Below, piece by piece: positions 1-8,177 of a stretch of DNA of 64,000 nucleotides. Source of the stretch: Ammoniphilus resinae (GTDB lineage: Bacteria; Bacillota; Bacilli; Aneurinibacillales; RAOX-1); assembly GCF_017873965.1 (NCBI RefSeq), contig NZ_JAGGKT010000003.1, positions 124,001 to 188,000 of the forward strand, written 5' to 3'. Below the pieces are notes generated by a model. The model did not search any database. It was not told where the DNA came from and was given only the letters and a program-made list of their open reading frames with translations. How positions within the stretch are numbered: position 1 is the stretch's first letter; each line of letters starts with the position of its first letter. The position numbers were made by a program, and so were the translations under genes.

Positions 1-506
1 ACGGCGTTTCACCTCGCGTAATTCCTGGAATGAAAAATGGAATCCACCATGTAACTGGTGTGGAACACAATGAGGTTGGAAGACCTTCTGAAGATTCAAA
101 GAACCGTATAAACATGATGGATAAGCGTCTAAACAAGATGAATAATCTCAAGACAGCTAACCCAGTTATCATTAATGCTAAACACAACACACCTGATGTA
201 CTTATTGTGGGTATGGGATCTAACCGCGGGACGATCGAAGAAGCCATCGAACGCCTTGAAAATGACGGGTTGAAAGTTAATCAATTACATGTTCGTTTGC
301 TATGGCCGTTCCCTGTAGAGGAAATTAAGCCATACGTTGAAAATGCTAAAACCGTCATTGTTGTTGAAAACAACGCAACGGCTCAGTTAGCAAACCAAAT
401 TAAGATGCATGTTGGGATGCACGACAAAATTAAATCCGTATTAAAATATGATGGAAATCCATTCTTACCTTCCATTGTTTACAAAGAATGTAAGGAGCTG
501 TTATAG
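1..506 (+). CDS. korA: 2-oxoacid:ferredoxin oxidoreductase alpha subunit, C-terminal part (5' truncated by window)
   Basis: The reading frame is open from base 3 to the stop at 504-506, so only the last ~168 residues of the protein are present. The visible part has the C-terminal transketolase-like domain typical of KorA: a conserved stretch ending in GVEHNEVGRPSED, then a Rossmann-like section with DVLIVGMGSNRGTIEEAI, and VRLLWPFPVEEIKPY. KorAB oxidatively decarboxylates 2-oxoglutarate (or a related 2-oxoacid) to the CoA thioester with reduction of ferredoxin. The gene is followed after one base by korB, with which it forms the heterodimer. Substrate preference cannot be read from this fragment. 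It is cut by the window edge and shows no sign of being a pseudogene. Confidence 0.9.
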   Translation, partial: GVSPRVIPGMKNGIHHVTGVEHNEVGRPSEDSKNRINMMDKRLNKMNNLKTANPVIINAKHNTPDVLIVGMGSNRGTIEEAIERLENDGLKVNQLHVRLLWPFPVEEIKPYVENAKTVIVVENNATAQLANQIKMHVGMHDKIKSVLKYDGNPFLPSIVYKECKELL

Positions 507-507
507 T

Positions 508-1374
508 ATGGCAACTTTTAAAGAATTTCGTAATAATGTAAAACCAAACTGGTGCCCGGGTTGTGGGGATTTCACTGTGCAAGCTTCTATTCAGCGTGCT
601 GCTGCTAACGTAGGTTTAGAGCCTGAGAACCTTGCTGTGATTGCTGGTATTGGTTGTTCTGGACGGATTGCAGGATATATTCATTCCTATGGATTCCACG
701 GTGTGCATGGAAGATCCCTTCCAATCGCTCAAGGGGTTAAAATGGCAAACCGTGAATTAACAGTAATCGCATCTGGTGGAGATGGTGATGGTTTTGCCAT
801 CGGAATGTCTCACACAATTCATGCTATGCGTAGGAATATCGATATTACCTACATTGTTATGGATAATCAGATCTACGGATTAACCAAAGGTCAGACTTCC
901 CCACGAAGCAGTGCGGGATTTGTGACAAAGAGCACTCCTAAAGGTTCTATAGAGTCTGCTATTTCTCCTATGCAGTTAGCCATATCCTCTGGCGCGACAT
1001 TTGTTGCTCAGACGATGTCTAGTGATCTTAAGGGGATGACTGAGATCATTGAAAAAGCGATCAATCACAAAGGATTCTCTTTTGTTAACGTATTTAGTCC
1101 ATGCGTAACTTTTAATAAGATTAATACTTACGATTGGTTTAAAGAACATGTGAAAAGCCTAAGCGAAATTGAAAACTATGATCCAACTAATAAAATTCAA
1201 GCAATGCGTGTGTTAATGGAAAATGAAGATCTAGTTAGTGGTATTATTTACCAAAATGAAAACCAAAAGGCTTATGAAGACCTAGTTCCTGGTTTCAAAC
1301 AAGAAGCTTTAGCAAAACAAGATCTTACATTAGATCCTGCACAGTTTGAAAAATTATGCGCTGAATTTATGTAA
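508..1374 (+). CDS. korB: 2-oxoacid:ferredoxin oxidoreductase beta subunit
   Basis: 288 residues from the ATG at 508, preceded by AAGGAG inside the end of korA. An upstream ATG in the same frame at 448 lies inside korA and is not needed. The N-terminus carries NWCPGCGDF (Cys16, Cys19) and a later IGCSG, the cysteines that bind the [4Fe-4S] cluster in beta subunits. The thiamine diphosphate motif GGDGDGFAIG with the downstream NQIYGLTKGQ is present, so this subunit holds the TPP site. It pairs with the preceding alpha subunit. A rho-independent terminator follows directly, so korAB ends a transcription unit. Confidence 0.95.
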   Translation: MATFKEFRNNVKPNWCPGCGDFTVQASIQRAAANVGLEPENLAVIAGIGCSGRIAGYIHSYGFHGVHGRSLPIAQGVKMANRELTVIASGGDGDGFAIGMSHTIHAMRRNIDITYIVMDNQIYGLTKGQTSPRSSAGFVTKSTPKGSIESAISPMQLAISSGATFVAQTMSSDLKGMTEIIEKAINHKGFSFVNVFSPCVTFNKINTYDWFKEHVKSLSEIENYDPTNKIQAMRVLMENEDLVSGIIYQNENQKAYEDLVPGFKQEALAKQDLTLDPAQFEKLCAEFM

Positions 1375-1388
1375 GGACAATTAGCTAT

Positions 1389-1421
1389 AAAAAACCACCG
1401 ATTATTTATCGGTGGTTTTAT
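1389..1421 (+). terminator. rho-independent terminator after korB
   Basis: Perfect stem ACCACCGAT/ATCGGTGGT with a TTT-type loop, preceded by A-run and followed by TTTTA. It ends the korAB unit. Confidence 0.85.
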
Positions 1422-1455
1422 CTATATTTTTCAAGCCAGTCTTGGAGGTTATACT

Positions 1456-2196
1456 ATGAAATGGATCGTCCTAGGCTTTCAATCTCCTTATCCAGGACCG
1501 GGTGGAGGGACTCCAGGATATCTTCTGGAAACTCCTGAGGGCATATGGTTAATTGATTGTGGCAGCGGTGTAATTAGCCAGTTAGGAAAATACATTCATC
1601 CTTGGAAAATAGACGGTGTTATTTTATCCCATCTACATAATGATCATATCGTTGACATACCCATCCTTCATTACGCCTTATTAATGGCTAAACGAACAGG
1701 AAAACGGACGGAGCGGATGCCTGTTTATAGTCCTTCGATTCCCTCTACCCGTGCGGAGCAACTACATGATGAAGAATTTACAAAAGTAATGTATTATGAT
1801 CATCAACCTACACTTCCTCTAACAAAAAATTTAATGGTACAGTTCCAAAAAACAGATCACCCGATTGATTGCCATGCAATGAAATTCACTTTTGGTGATA
1901 AGACGATATGTTACACAGCAGATACAGGTTTAGAGATGGACTGGTCATTTTTTGGAGAAGGAATGGATTTGTTGGTTATTGAAGGTACCTATCTACATAA
2001 GGACTCCCCAAAAGAAAAAAGAGGTCATCTAAGCATTCGAGAAGCTGCACAACTGGCAACAAGATTGCAGGCAAAATGCTGTTTAATTACCCATTTATAC
2101 CCTGAATATGACCGGAAGGAAATGATGAAAGAGGCACGGGATTTTTACCAAGGAAATCTTTTTCTTGCCGAGATGGGCTTAGAGGTGAGGGTTTAA
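1456..2196 (+). CDS. MBL-fold metallohydrolase
   Basis: 246 residues with a GGAGG site 8 bases upstream. The metallo-beta-lactamase metal motif HLHNDH is at residues 59-64, with further candidate ligands in TDHPIDCH (~135), TADTG (~155) and ITHLYPEYD (~219), so a dinuclear zinc site is likely intact. The pattern is that of the YhfI/RNase Z-like group of small Bacillales hydrolases; the substrate is unknown. The stop codon overlaps the start of the next gene (TAATG), indicating translational coupling with mnmM. Confidence 0.85.
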   Translation: MKWIVLGFQSPYPGPGGGTPGYLLETPEGIWLIDCGSGVISQLGKYIHPWKIDGVILSHLHNDHIVDIPILHYALLMAKRTGKRTERMPVYSPSIPSTRAEQLHDEEFTKVMYYDHQPTLPLTKNLMVQFQKTDHPIDCHAMKFTFGDKTICYTADTGLEMDWSFFGEGMDLLVIEGTYLHKDSPKEKRGHLSIREAAQLATRLQAKCCLITHLYPEYDRKEMMKEARDFYQGNLFLAEMGLEVRV

Positions 2197-2759
2197 TGTT
2201 TCCGCGGATTACAGAGTATGTGCATCAATTAATGAAGGAAAGAGTAAAAGAAGGGGATACATGTATTGATGCAACCATGGGCAATGGTCACGATACTCTA
2301 TTCTTGGCACATCTTGTTGGGGAGAAAGGGAAGGTCATTGCCTACGATATTCAGGAACAAGCACTAGAAAAAACTCGGGAGCTTCTTATACAAAAAAAAC
2401 TGCATCATTGTGTGGAATTAAAGCTATGTTCTCATGACAAATTGGAACAATCAATCAAAGCCCCTTCATTGATTATATTTAATTTAGGTTATTTGCCAGG
2501 ATCAGATAAAAAAGTGACAACCATTGCAAAAACAACGATTCCAGCCATTAAGAGAGCGCTTGAATTAATTTCGGAAGAGGGAATCATTATTGTTGTTGTC
2601 TATCCAGGTCATGATTCGGGTAGGATAGAGAAGGAGGAACTTGAAAAATTTACTACAACAATTCCCTATCCACAATACATAGTATTAAAATATGAGTATG
2701 TAAATATTGGAAATAACCCACCGTTTATTTTTGCCATTGAAAAAAGAAAAGGGAGATAA
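2196..2759 (+). CDS. mnmM: tRNA 5-aminomethyl-2-thiouridine methyltransferase (MnmM/YtqB family)
   Basis: 187 residues. The SAM-binding motif DATMGNGHDT (residues 25-34) and NLGYLPGSDK (~95-104) match the B. subtilis YtqB/MnmM family (PF06962), formerly called 'rRNA methylase', which completes the mnm5s2U34 wobble modification in Gram-positive bacteria that lack MnmC. The C-terminal NNPPFIFAIEK is also typical. It overlaps the preceding MBL gene by one base. The assignment rests on motif recognition; the enzymatic role is known for the family and not shown here. Confidence 0.85.
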   Translation: MFPRITEYVHQLMKERVKEGDTCIDATMGNGHDTLFLAHLVGEKGKVIAYDIQEQALEKTRELLIQKKLHHCVELKLCSHDKLEQSIKAPSLIIFNLGYLPGSDKKVTTIAKTTIPAIKRALELISEEGIIIVVVYPGHDSGRIEKEELEKFTTTIPYPQYIVLKYEYVNIGNNPPFIFAIEKRKGR

Positions 2760-2772
2760 AGCTCTCCCTTTA
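2749..2772 (+). terminator. terminator overlapping the mnmM stop codon
   Basis: GGGAGA/TCTCCC stem with the stop codon TAA inside the loop, followed by TTTATAT. Confidence 0.7.
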
Positions 2773-2789
2773 TATAGAAACTGCCTAGG

Positions 2790-2972
2790 TTAGGTTAACT
2801 TTTTTTGCATTGGGACCTTTTTTCCTTTGATTCCCTCATAATGTTCGGGGGCGTATTGATTTTGCTGTGATTTGGCTTCACGTGGTCGGGGGCGTCCCTC
2901 TGGTTTGTAAAATTCTGTTGCAAATTCAGCCCTTGCAAAATCGCGCTTATTGCGAAAAATATCCTTTGGCAT
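2790..2972 (-). CDS. small basic hypothetical protein (60 aa)
   Basis: Read from the ATG at 2972, which has AGGAGGTGCC immediately upstream; longer reading (to 3062) is not needed. The 60-residue product is charged and proline-rich (MPKDIFRNKRDFARAEF..., GRPRPREAK) with no membrane segment or cysteine. Its short, hydrophilic, low-complexity composition resembles small spore-associated proteins of Bacillales, but no family was recognised. It is convergent with mnmM. Confidence 0.6.
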   Translation of the reverse strand: MPKDIFRNKRDFARAEFATEFYKPEGRPRPREAKSQQNQYAPEHYEGIKGKKVPMQKKLT

Positions 2973-3114
2973 AAAGGCACCTCCTAAGCAGAGTAAGAAT
3001 ATTATCCCCTTATCTATTTGAAAAATTGTCTTGTAAAACCTGGACAGACTAAGAAAAGCCACTACGTAAATAACTAAAGGGTGAGGAAAGAAAATATGGA
3101 GAGGAGACGATCCT

Positions 3115-3405
3115 GTGTGGTTTTCAGCATCTATTCTTTTTCGCGTTGAAACCCTAGACCAGCTTCCCTGTTATTGTGAATCTATTGTCCTCTTTCAGGC
3201 AGCTTCAGAGGATCAAGCGCTGCTTTTAGCTGGACAATGGGGAAAAGAATACGAAGATGAAATTCTAGAAACAAATGGAAAAAAAACAAGATGGGTTTAT
3301 GAAAAGGTGCTTGATGTTTGGGAACTGTTTGATGAGAAGATTGAATCGGGCACCGAAGTATATACCCGTTTTTGGGGAAACCCGCCTTTTATTGAAGAAC
3401 CCTAG
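3115..3405 (+). CDS. DUF4288 domain protein
   Basis: 96 residues starting with GTG at 3115 behind GAGGAGA. The opening MWFSASILFRVE and the later GKEYEDEILETNGKKTRWVYEKVLDVWEL fit the DUF4288 family, small cytosolic proteins of unknown role in Bacillales. No catalytic motif is visible. It is followed by a second small gene and then a weak terminator. Confidence 0.65.
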   Translation: MWFSASILFRVETLDQLPCYCESIVLFQAASEDQALLLAGQWGKEYEDEILETNGKKTRWVYEKVLDVWELFDEKIESGTEVYTRFWGNPPFIEEP

Positions 3406-3506
3406 GGACAAATTCGTAAAACATTCAAAGAAAAGGGTGGACGACAATTGGTTTTCCATTTACAATTATACACGGAAAATCATAAGGAGATAAAAGGTGA
3501 TACATA

Positions 3507-3662
3507 ATGGGGTTATATCAGATATTATTTGAGACAACAGAAGGAAAAACGATTACGGGTCAAATGCTTGCAAATAATTCGGATGAGGCAAGAAAGCGGG
3601 CTGAAAAAGACCTTAGTGATAAAAACGGATTAAAAAGGATCGTAGAGGTTAAAGAAGGATAG
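3507..3662 (+). CDS. small hypothetical protein (51 aa)
   Basis: An ATG at 3507 follows AAGGAGATAAAAGGTG with suitable spacing. The 51-residue product (starts [19 protein letters not shown], ends KRIVEVKEG) looks like a compact alpha/beta domain with alternating hydrophobic residues. It lies 101 bases after the DUF4288 gene on the same strand and is probably co-transcribed. No family recognised. Confidence 0.6.
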   Translation: MGLYQILFETTEGKTITGQMLANNSDEARKRAEKDLSDKNGLKRIVEVKEG

Positions 3663-3670
3663 CCTTTCAT

Positions 3671-3700
3671 GCAGTCACCGTATTTGGTGGCTGCGTTTCG
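3671..3700 (+). terminator. hairpin, probable weak terminator
   Basis: GCAGTCACC/GGTGGCTGC stem (one G-T pair) after the 51-aa gene; followed by only a short interrupted T-run (GTTTCGCATTT). Confidence 0.5.
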
Positions 3701-3716
3701 CATTTAACCAACGTAA

Positions 3717-3810
3717 TTGGTATAATGGATATAATGATAATAGAGTCCCTTCGTCCCATCGGGAGGACTGTTGCCATCTGCATGGCAACAATCAAAGGAG
3801 TGAGAGATCG
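3717..3810 (+). promoter_or_regulatory. miaB promoter and structured leader
   Basis: TATAAT-like boxes occur at 3721-3726 and 3731-3736. The following leader holds a hairpin AGTCC...GGACT (about 3744-3769) and a perfect 8-bp hairpin GTTGCCAT/ATGGCAAC (3770-3789) ending 5 bases before the ribosome binding site AAAGGAG (3794-3800). Confidence 0.5.
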
Positions 3811-5325
3811 ATGTCGGAAAAGGATTATAGCAAATACTTCCAAACTACTTATAAACCTGATGAAAAGAAGAAAAAACCAAAGTCTGCAGAAGACGTTGGG
3901 TACTCCCAGAAGGAAGCCAAAAGGCGTGGAAAAGAAGAGATTATGGTGGTTAATTTTGACCCCATTCCCGATGAATTGAAAGCTCTCGGTAACGGAAAAA
4001 CCTACTGTTTAGTCACTTTTGGCTGCCAGATGAATGAACATGATAGTGAAACGATTGCTGGAATTTTGGAAAATATGGGGTACACTTCAACAGAAGATGA
4101 AAAATCTGCCGACATTGTGCTTTACAATACTTGTGCTGTTCGGGAAAATGCGGAAGACAAAGTATTCGGTCACCTTGGTGCCTTAAAAGCGGTGAAAATG
4201 GAAAGGCCAGATATGATTCTTGGGGTTTGTGGATGTATGTCCCAGGATGAATCGGTTGTTAACCGCATTTTGCAAAAATACCAACATGTTGATTTGATCT
4301 TTGGTACTCACAATATTCACCGTCTGCCCATTCTTCTTCGTGATGCCTTATACAGTAAAGAAATGGTGGTTGAGGTTTGGGCAAAGGAAGGCGACGTCAT
4401 TGAAAACATGCCCAAGGTTCGCGAAGGTGGATTAAAAGCTTGGGTCAATATCATGTATGGTTGTGATAAATTCTGTACCTATTGTATTGTACCTTACACA
4501 AGAGGGAAAGAACGCAGCCGGCTTCCTGAAGATGTCATTGCTGAGGTGAGGGACCTGGCTAGACAAGGGTATAAGGAAATTACCCTATTAGGCCAAAATG
4601 TAAATGCTTATGGGAAGGATCTAACGGATCGTGAATATCTATTTGGTGACCTAATGGACGATATCCGAAAAATTGACATCCCGCGGGTACGTTTTACTAC
4701 GAGCCACCCACGCGATTTTGATGACCACCTGATTGAGGTTATAGCAAAGGGTGGAAATCTTGTTGAACATATTCATCTTCCAGTTCAATCTGGGAGTACA
4801 GAAGTTCTCAAGAAGATGGCAAGAAAATATAGCCGTGAACAGTATTTGGAATTGGTAAGGAAGATCAAACAGGCGATTCCAGGTGCTGTTCTAACAACAG
4901 ACATTATTGTCGGGTTCCCTGGGGAGACGGAGGAACAATTCCAGGATACCCTCTCGATTGTTGAAGAAGTTCGCTATGATTCAGCCTATACCTTTATTTA
5001 TTCTCCGCGCCATGGTACCCCAGCGGCGGGCATGGAGGACGATATTCCTGAGGAAGTCAAAAAGGAAAGATTGCAGCGGTTGATTGAAGTTGTAAATCGG
5101 ATTGCCCGTGAGAAAAACGAGGAAATGCGCGGACAAATTGTAGAGTTATTGGTGGAGGGAGAGTCCAAAACAAATCCAGATGTCCTTTCCGGTAGAACAA
5201 GAGGAAACAAACTTGTCAATTTTGTTGGTCCAAAGGATTGTATTGGTAAGTTTGTTCATGTTAGAATTACAGAGCCGCAAACATGGACCCTAAAAGGGGA
5301 ATATTTGGCACTTGTGGAGGTTTAA
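3811..5325 (+). CDS. miaB: tRNA-2-methylthio-N6-dimethylallyladenosine synthase
   Basis: 504 residues, the usual length of Bacillus MiaB with its N-terminal extension. MiaB is a radical-SAM enzyme adding the 2-methylthio group to i6A37 of tRNA. Visible parts: MTTase domain with cluster cysteines in [26 protein letters not shown] and GVCGCMSQ; radical-SAM motif [17 protein letters not shown] (~residues 214-230); C-terminal TRAM domain. miaA, which makes its i6A substrate, lies about 8 kb downstream. The stop codon overlaps the ricA start. Confidence 0.97.
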   Translation: MSEKDYSKYFQTTYKPDEKKKKPKSAEDVGYSQKEAKRRGKEEIMVVNFDPIPDELKALGNGKTYCLVTFGCQMNEHDSETIAGILENMGYTSTEDEKSADIVLYNTCAVRENAEDKVFGHLGALKAVKMERPDMILGVCGCMSQDESVVNRILQKYQHVDLIFGTHNIHRLPILLRDALYSKEMVVEVWAKEGDVIENMPKVREGGLKAWVNIMYGCDKFCTYCIVPYTRGKERSRLPEDVIAEVRDLARQGYKEITLLGQNVNAYGKDLTDREYLFGDLMDDIRKIDIPRVRFTTSHPRDFDDHLIEVIAKGGNLVEHIHLPVQSGSTEVLKKMARKYSREQYLELVRKIKQAIPGAVLTTDIIVGFPGETEEQFQDTLSIVEEVRYDSAYTFIYSPRHGTPAAGMEDDIPEEVKKERLQRLIEVVNRIAREKNEEMRGQIVELLVEGESKTNPDVLSGRTRGNKLVNFVGPKDCIGKFVHVRITEPQTWTLKGEYLALVEV

Positions 5326-5783
5326 TGGGGATGGGAGAAAAAGAACAGGTAATTGATCAAAATGTGATTATAGATAAAGCTAAGGAATTAGCAACTATGA
5401 TTGCTGAATCTGCAGAAGTAGATTTCTATAAGAAAGCCGAAAAACAAATTTCAGCTCATGCAACAGTTCAGGAAATAATTGAGAAGATCAAGCTAAAGCA
5501 AAAGGAAGCCGTGCAGCTTGAACATTTGGGAAGGCAGAATCTGATTAAGAAAGTCGAAGCCGAGATTGATGCTCTCCATGATCAGCTTGATGAAATTCCA
5601 ATTGTTGCAGAATTTAAGCAAACACAGTTGGATATTAATGATTTGCTACAAATGGTTACAAACGTGATTGCTAATACCGTTTCGGAAAAAATCATTGTAT
5701 CTACAGGGGGCGACCCACTTACTGGAGAGACCGGTTATCCGAAGAATCGGACAAACAATGGCTCTGATTGCTGTGGTCACTAA
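5325..5783 (+). CDS. ricA: RicA (YmcA), RicAFT complex subunit
   Basis: 152 residues from the ATG at 5325, which overlaps the miaB stop and follows GGAGG at 5316. The helical YlbF/YmcA fold is seen in KAKELATMIAESAEVDFY and EAEIDALHDQLDEIPIVAEF. The C-terminus ends in SDCCGH, consistent with the cysteines known to bind Fe-S in the RicA-RicF-RicT complex. In B. subtilis that complex promotes Spo0A phosphorylation, competence and biofilm formation, and RNase Y-dependent mRNA maturation. The miaB-ricA-cotE order is the conserved Bacillus arrangement. Confidence 0.92.
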   Translation: MGMGEKEQVIDQNVIIDKAKELATMIAESAEVDFYKKAEKQISAHATVQEIIEKIKLKQKEAVQLEHLGRQNLIKKVEAEIDALHDQLDEIPIVAEFKQTQLDINDLLQMVTNVIANTVSEKIIVSTGGDPLTGETGYPKNRTNNGSDCCGH

Positions 5784-5810
5784 TAGATCAAAAATTGAAT
5801 AGGTTTAATC

Positions 5811-5858
5811 CAAAGCTGTAGGTCATGATAGTATTTTGTGATCTTCAGCTTTTTTTGT
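5811..5858 (+). terminator. terminator after ricA
   Basis: Long stem with AAAGCTG/CAGCTTT at its base and AGGTCAT pairing with GTGATCT through G-T pairs, followed by TTTTTTT. Confidence 0.8.
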
Positions 5859-5868
5859 TTGGCATTTT

Positions 5869-5998
5869 CACCCTAGACGAATGACCTGCATAGGCTATAA
5901 GTAAACATAGATAAGATTCTTTGTTTGAGGAGTACGTTTGTGTTTTGACATTTGAAGAGGGAAGAATGCGAATGCACCCTAGACGAATGACCTGCATA
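5869..5998 (+). promoter_or_regulatory. 24-bp direct repeat with sigma-K-like promoter upstream of cotE
   Basis: The same 24 bases occur exactly at 5869-5892 and 5975-5998, 106 bp apart, and each copy ends in GCATA. In copy 1 CACC, 16 bases, then CATAGGCTA matches the mother-cell sigma-K pattern (mACm-N16-CATAnnnTA). Copy 2 continues as CATACAAAT, which keeps CATA and also resembles a sigma-E -10. Copy 2 ends 37 bases before the cotE start. In B. subtilis cotE is read from sigma-E and sigma-K promoters, so this is the likely cotE control region. Promoter activity is inferred. Confidence 0.55.
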
Positions 5999-6035
5999 CA
6001 AATGTACTGAATAGCAGTATGGAGGAGGTAAAATT

Positions 6036-6596
6036 ATGCCGAGTACAGATACAGAAATGCAGTGCCGTGAAATTATAACAAAAGCGGTCTGCGGAAAAGG
6101 TCGTAAAGTATCCCTTAGAACGCATACGATTACACCTAAGCAAAAGCCATCCAATATCCTTGGATGCTGGATCATCAATCACTCCTTCGATGCAAACAAG
6201 GTAGGTGATGTGATCGAGGTTGCGGGATCTTACGACGTTCAAATATGGGTGTCCTTCAATAAGAATACGGACACTGCAGTCATTAAGGAAAATGTTTCAT
6301 TTGTGGAGAATGTGCCATTGTCTTTCTTCGATAACAACTGCCGAGGAAAGCTGGAAGTGCACGCTCAGGCATTACAACAACCGAATTGTCTTGAAGCGAA
6401 GATTTCGGGAACTGGAGATTCCATCTTAGTAAAAGTGGAGAGCGAATTTGCAGTTGAGGTTGTTGGAGAAACAAAGCTTTGTGTTGTAATTTGTGATAGC
6501 TGCCACGATGATGAAAAAGACGTAGATTTCGAAGATCTAGAAGATTTCGATGATTTTGATGACCTTGATGACAATATCATTGACGACCTTGATTAA
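6036..6596 (+). CDS. cotE: outer spore coat morphogenetic protein CotE
   Basis: 186 residues behind GGAGGAGG. CotE directs assembly of the outer coat around the forespore. Conserved segments REIITKAVCGKGRK, KPSNILGCWIINHSFDA, LQQPNCLEAKISG and FAVEVVGETKLCVVI match the family. The C-terminal ~30 residues are almost entirely Asp, Glu and Phe (repeated DFDD/DLDD), an acidic tail like that of other CotE proteins. It has its own control region and a strong terminator. The next gene, an amidoligase, may also act at the spore surface. Confidence 0.96.
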   Translation: MPSTDTEMQCREIITKAVCGKGRKVSLRTHTITPKQKPSNILGCWIINHSFDANKVGDVIEVAGSYDVQIWVSFNKNTDTAVIKENVSFVENVPLSFFDNNCRGKLEVHAQALQQPNCLEAKISGTGDSILVKVESEFAVEVVGETKLCVVICDSCHDDEKDVDFEDLEDFDDFDDLDDNIIDDLD

Positions 6597-6604
6597 TAGA
6601 TGAA

Positions 6605-6628
6605 TGGGGGGAATAACCCCCTTTTTCT
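6605..6628 (+). terminator. terminator after cotE
   Basis: GGGGG-AATAA-CCCCC stem followed by TTTTTC. Confidence 0.85.
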
Positions 6629-6663
6629 TTTCTATCTTTCGTCTATGAGAAAGGAAGAGTTCT

Positions 6664-8091
6664 ATGTCATCATTCTTGTTGTATTCTAAGTCAAGCACAC
6701 CGACATCTTTATTGCCCTTATTAAAAATGCCGCGAGGGACTGTTCCACCGCGAGAAGGCGCTCAAGTAGTCATTCAATGGGGAGCAAACTATTTCTCTTC
6801 GCAGGACCCTTCCACACATGTTTTAAATGGGGAAGAGGGACTTCATAATGTTTCATCAAGACGAACAATGATGGATATGATCAAGTGGAATGGCATTCCG
6901 ACGATAGAATCTACTCCTAAAGTGTCTACCATTCGAAGATATTTTGTCGCTGTATTCCAGCAGGAGGAACTGGCTCTTTTTCGGGCGAGAGGGAAAAAAG
7001 TTTGGATGAATGATCAATTGTCGGTTAATACCGATGACACCTACGAGGAAATTGAAATGAATCGTGCAATCCGCGAGATTCGCCGGGTATTGCAATATGC
7101 GGTAAGAAGCATATATACCGTTGGGTTGGATTTCGGAGGGGTACTTATTGGCGTTGGCATTAATGGAGCACTTAAAGTCATTGATATCACTCCCACGCCC
7201 AAGTTGACAGAGGCTCTCGCTGCGAAATTTTCCGGGGCCTTTGAATCCTATATAAGTGAAGTGCAAAAGCGGCCCTCTCAAACGGTCATGCTTGGTGCCG
7301 ATCCGGAGTTTGTTTTGCGAAATAAAACAACGGGGAAAATGGTGTTAGCCTCTCAGTTCTTTGGTAAGAAAGGGAGAGTTGGTTGTGATCAAATTTGGAT
7401 TCGCAGTGACCAAACGAGGACACAGCTTCCACTGGCCGAATTAAGGCCACTTCCATCCAGGGACCCTCGCCAACTCACTTTTAATCTGTATAAGACGATG
7501 TTGATGGCAGAAAGAAAAATTAGTCATACAGGCATCGAATGGCTAGCTGGAGGGATGCCGATGAAAGGGTATCCCATTGGAGGACATATTCATTTTAGTC
7601 AAACTACGCTCAATACAAGGTTTCTTCGAGCCCTAGACAACTATCTGGCGCTCCCTGTCATGCTATTGGAAAGTGACCATTCATTAAGCAGGAGGCCCAA
7701 GTATGGCTTTCTCGGAGATTTTCGCAGGCAATTCCACGGCGGATTTGAATACCGGTCTTTACCCAGCTGGATCGTTTCTCCTCGCGTTACTAAAGGAGTT
7801 TTTGCCTTGGCTAAATTAATTGCCCTGTCTTATTCAGAGCTATCCTATTTTCCAACCTTAAGTTCTTCGATCCAAGAGGCCTTTTACAATGGCGATAAAA
7901 GAAAAATATTAAGTATTGTAAAAAACTTATGGAGCAACCTGGAACAATTAAAGGAATATGAAAATCATCGTCAATTTTTAAATCCATTCCGCGATATAGT
8001 GCTTAAAGCGGAGGAATGGGATGAATTCCAGGATATTCGACAAGCTTGGCGGATTCCACCCTTTGGCGCTAAAAAAGTGACAACGATATGA
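6664..8091 (+). CDS. predicted COOH-NH2 ligase (amidoligase), phiEco32-type
   Basis: 475 residues, RBS AGGAAGAG. The C-terminal half has the signatures of the glutamine synthetase-fold 'COOH.NH2 ligase-type 2' family (PF14395-like): LGADPEFVLR (~210), LPLAELRPLPSRDP (~257), YPIGGHIHFS (~303) and FLGDFRRQFHGGFEYRSLPS (~350-370). These supply the acidic, His and Arg residues used for ATP/Mg2+ and amide formation. The N-terminal ~200 residues contain a stretch like the end of ATP-grasp domains (YTVGLDFGGVLIGVGING...VIDITPTPKL). Such a ligase could join amines to carboxylates in a peptide or protein. It sits between cotE and mutS. Substrate unknown; a spore-surface role is only inferred from position. 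Confidence 0.7.
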   Translation: MSSFLLYSKSSTPTSLLPLLKMPRGTVPPREGAQVVIQWGANYFSSQDPSTHVLNGEEGLHNVSSRRTMMDMIKWNGIPTIESTPKVSTIRRYFVAVFQQEELALFRARGKKVWMNDQLSVNTDDTYEEIEMNRAIREIRRVLQYAVRSIYTVGLDFGGVLIGVGINGALKVIDITPTPKLTEALAAKFSGAFESYISEVQKRPSQTVMLGADPEFVLRNKTTGKMVLASQFFGKKGRVGCDQIWIRSDQTRTQLPLAELRPLPSRDPRQLTFNLYKTMLMAERKISHTGIEWLAGGMPMKGYPIGGHIHFSQTTLNTRFLRALDNYLALPVMLLESDHSLSRRPKYGFLGDFRRQFHGGFEYRSLPSWIVSPRVTKGVFALAKLIALSYSELSYFPTLSSSIQEAFYNGDKRKILSIVKNLWSNLEQLKEYENHRQFLNPFRDIVLKAEEWDEFQDIRQAWRIPPFGAKKVTTI

Positions 8092-8177
8092 TATAATAAA
8101 TGCTATTAATAGTTGAAGCCAATCCAAACAAGTTATCCTATGCAATGATTGGTCAACCTAAGCAGGAGAGGACATGA

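Noticed and set aside
1-506. korA as a truncated pseudogene
   Set aside because: The frame is open to the window edge; it is cut by the window only.
3448-3506. 19-residue TTG-started frame before the 51-aa gene
   Set aside because: Too short and without conserved features; only a weak GGTGG upstream.
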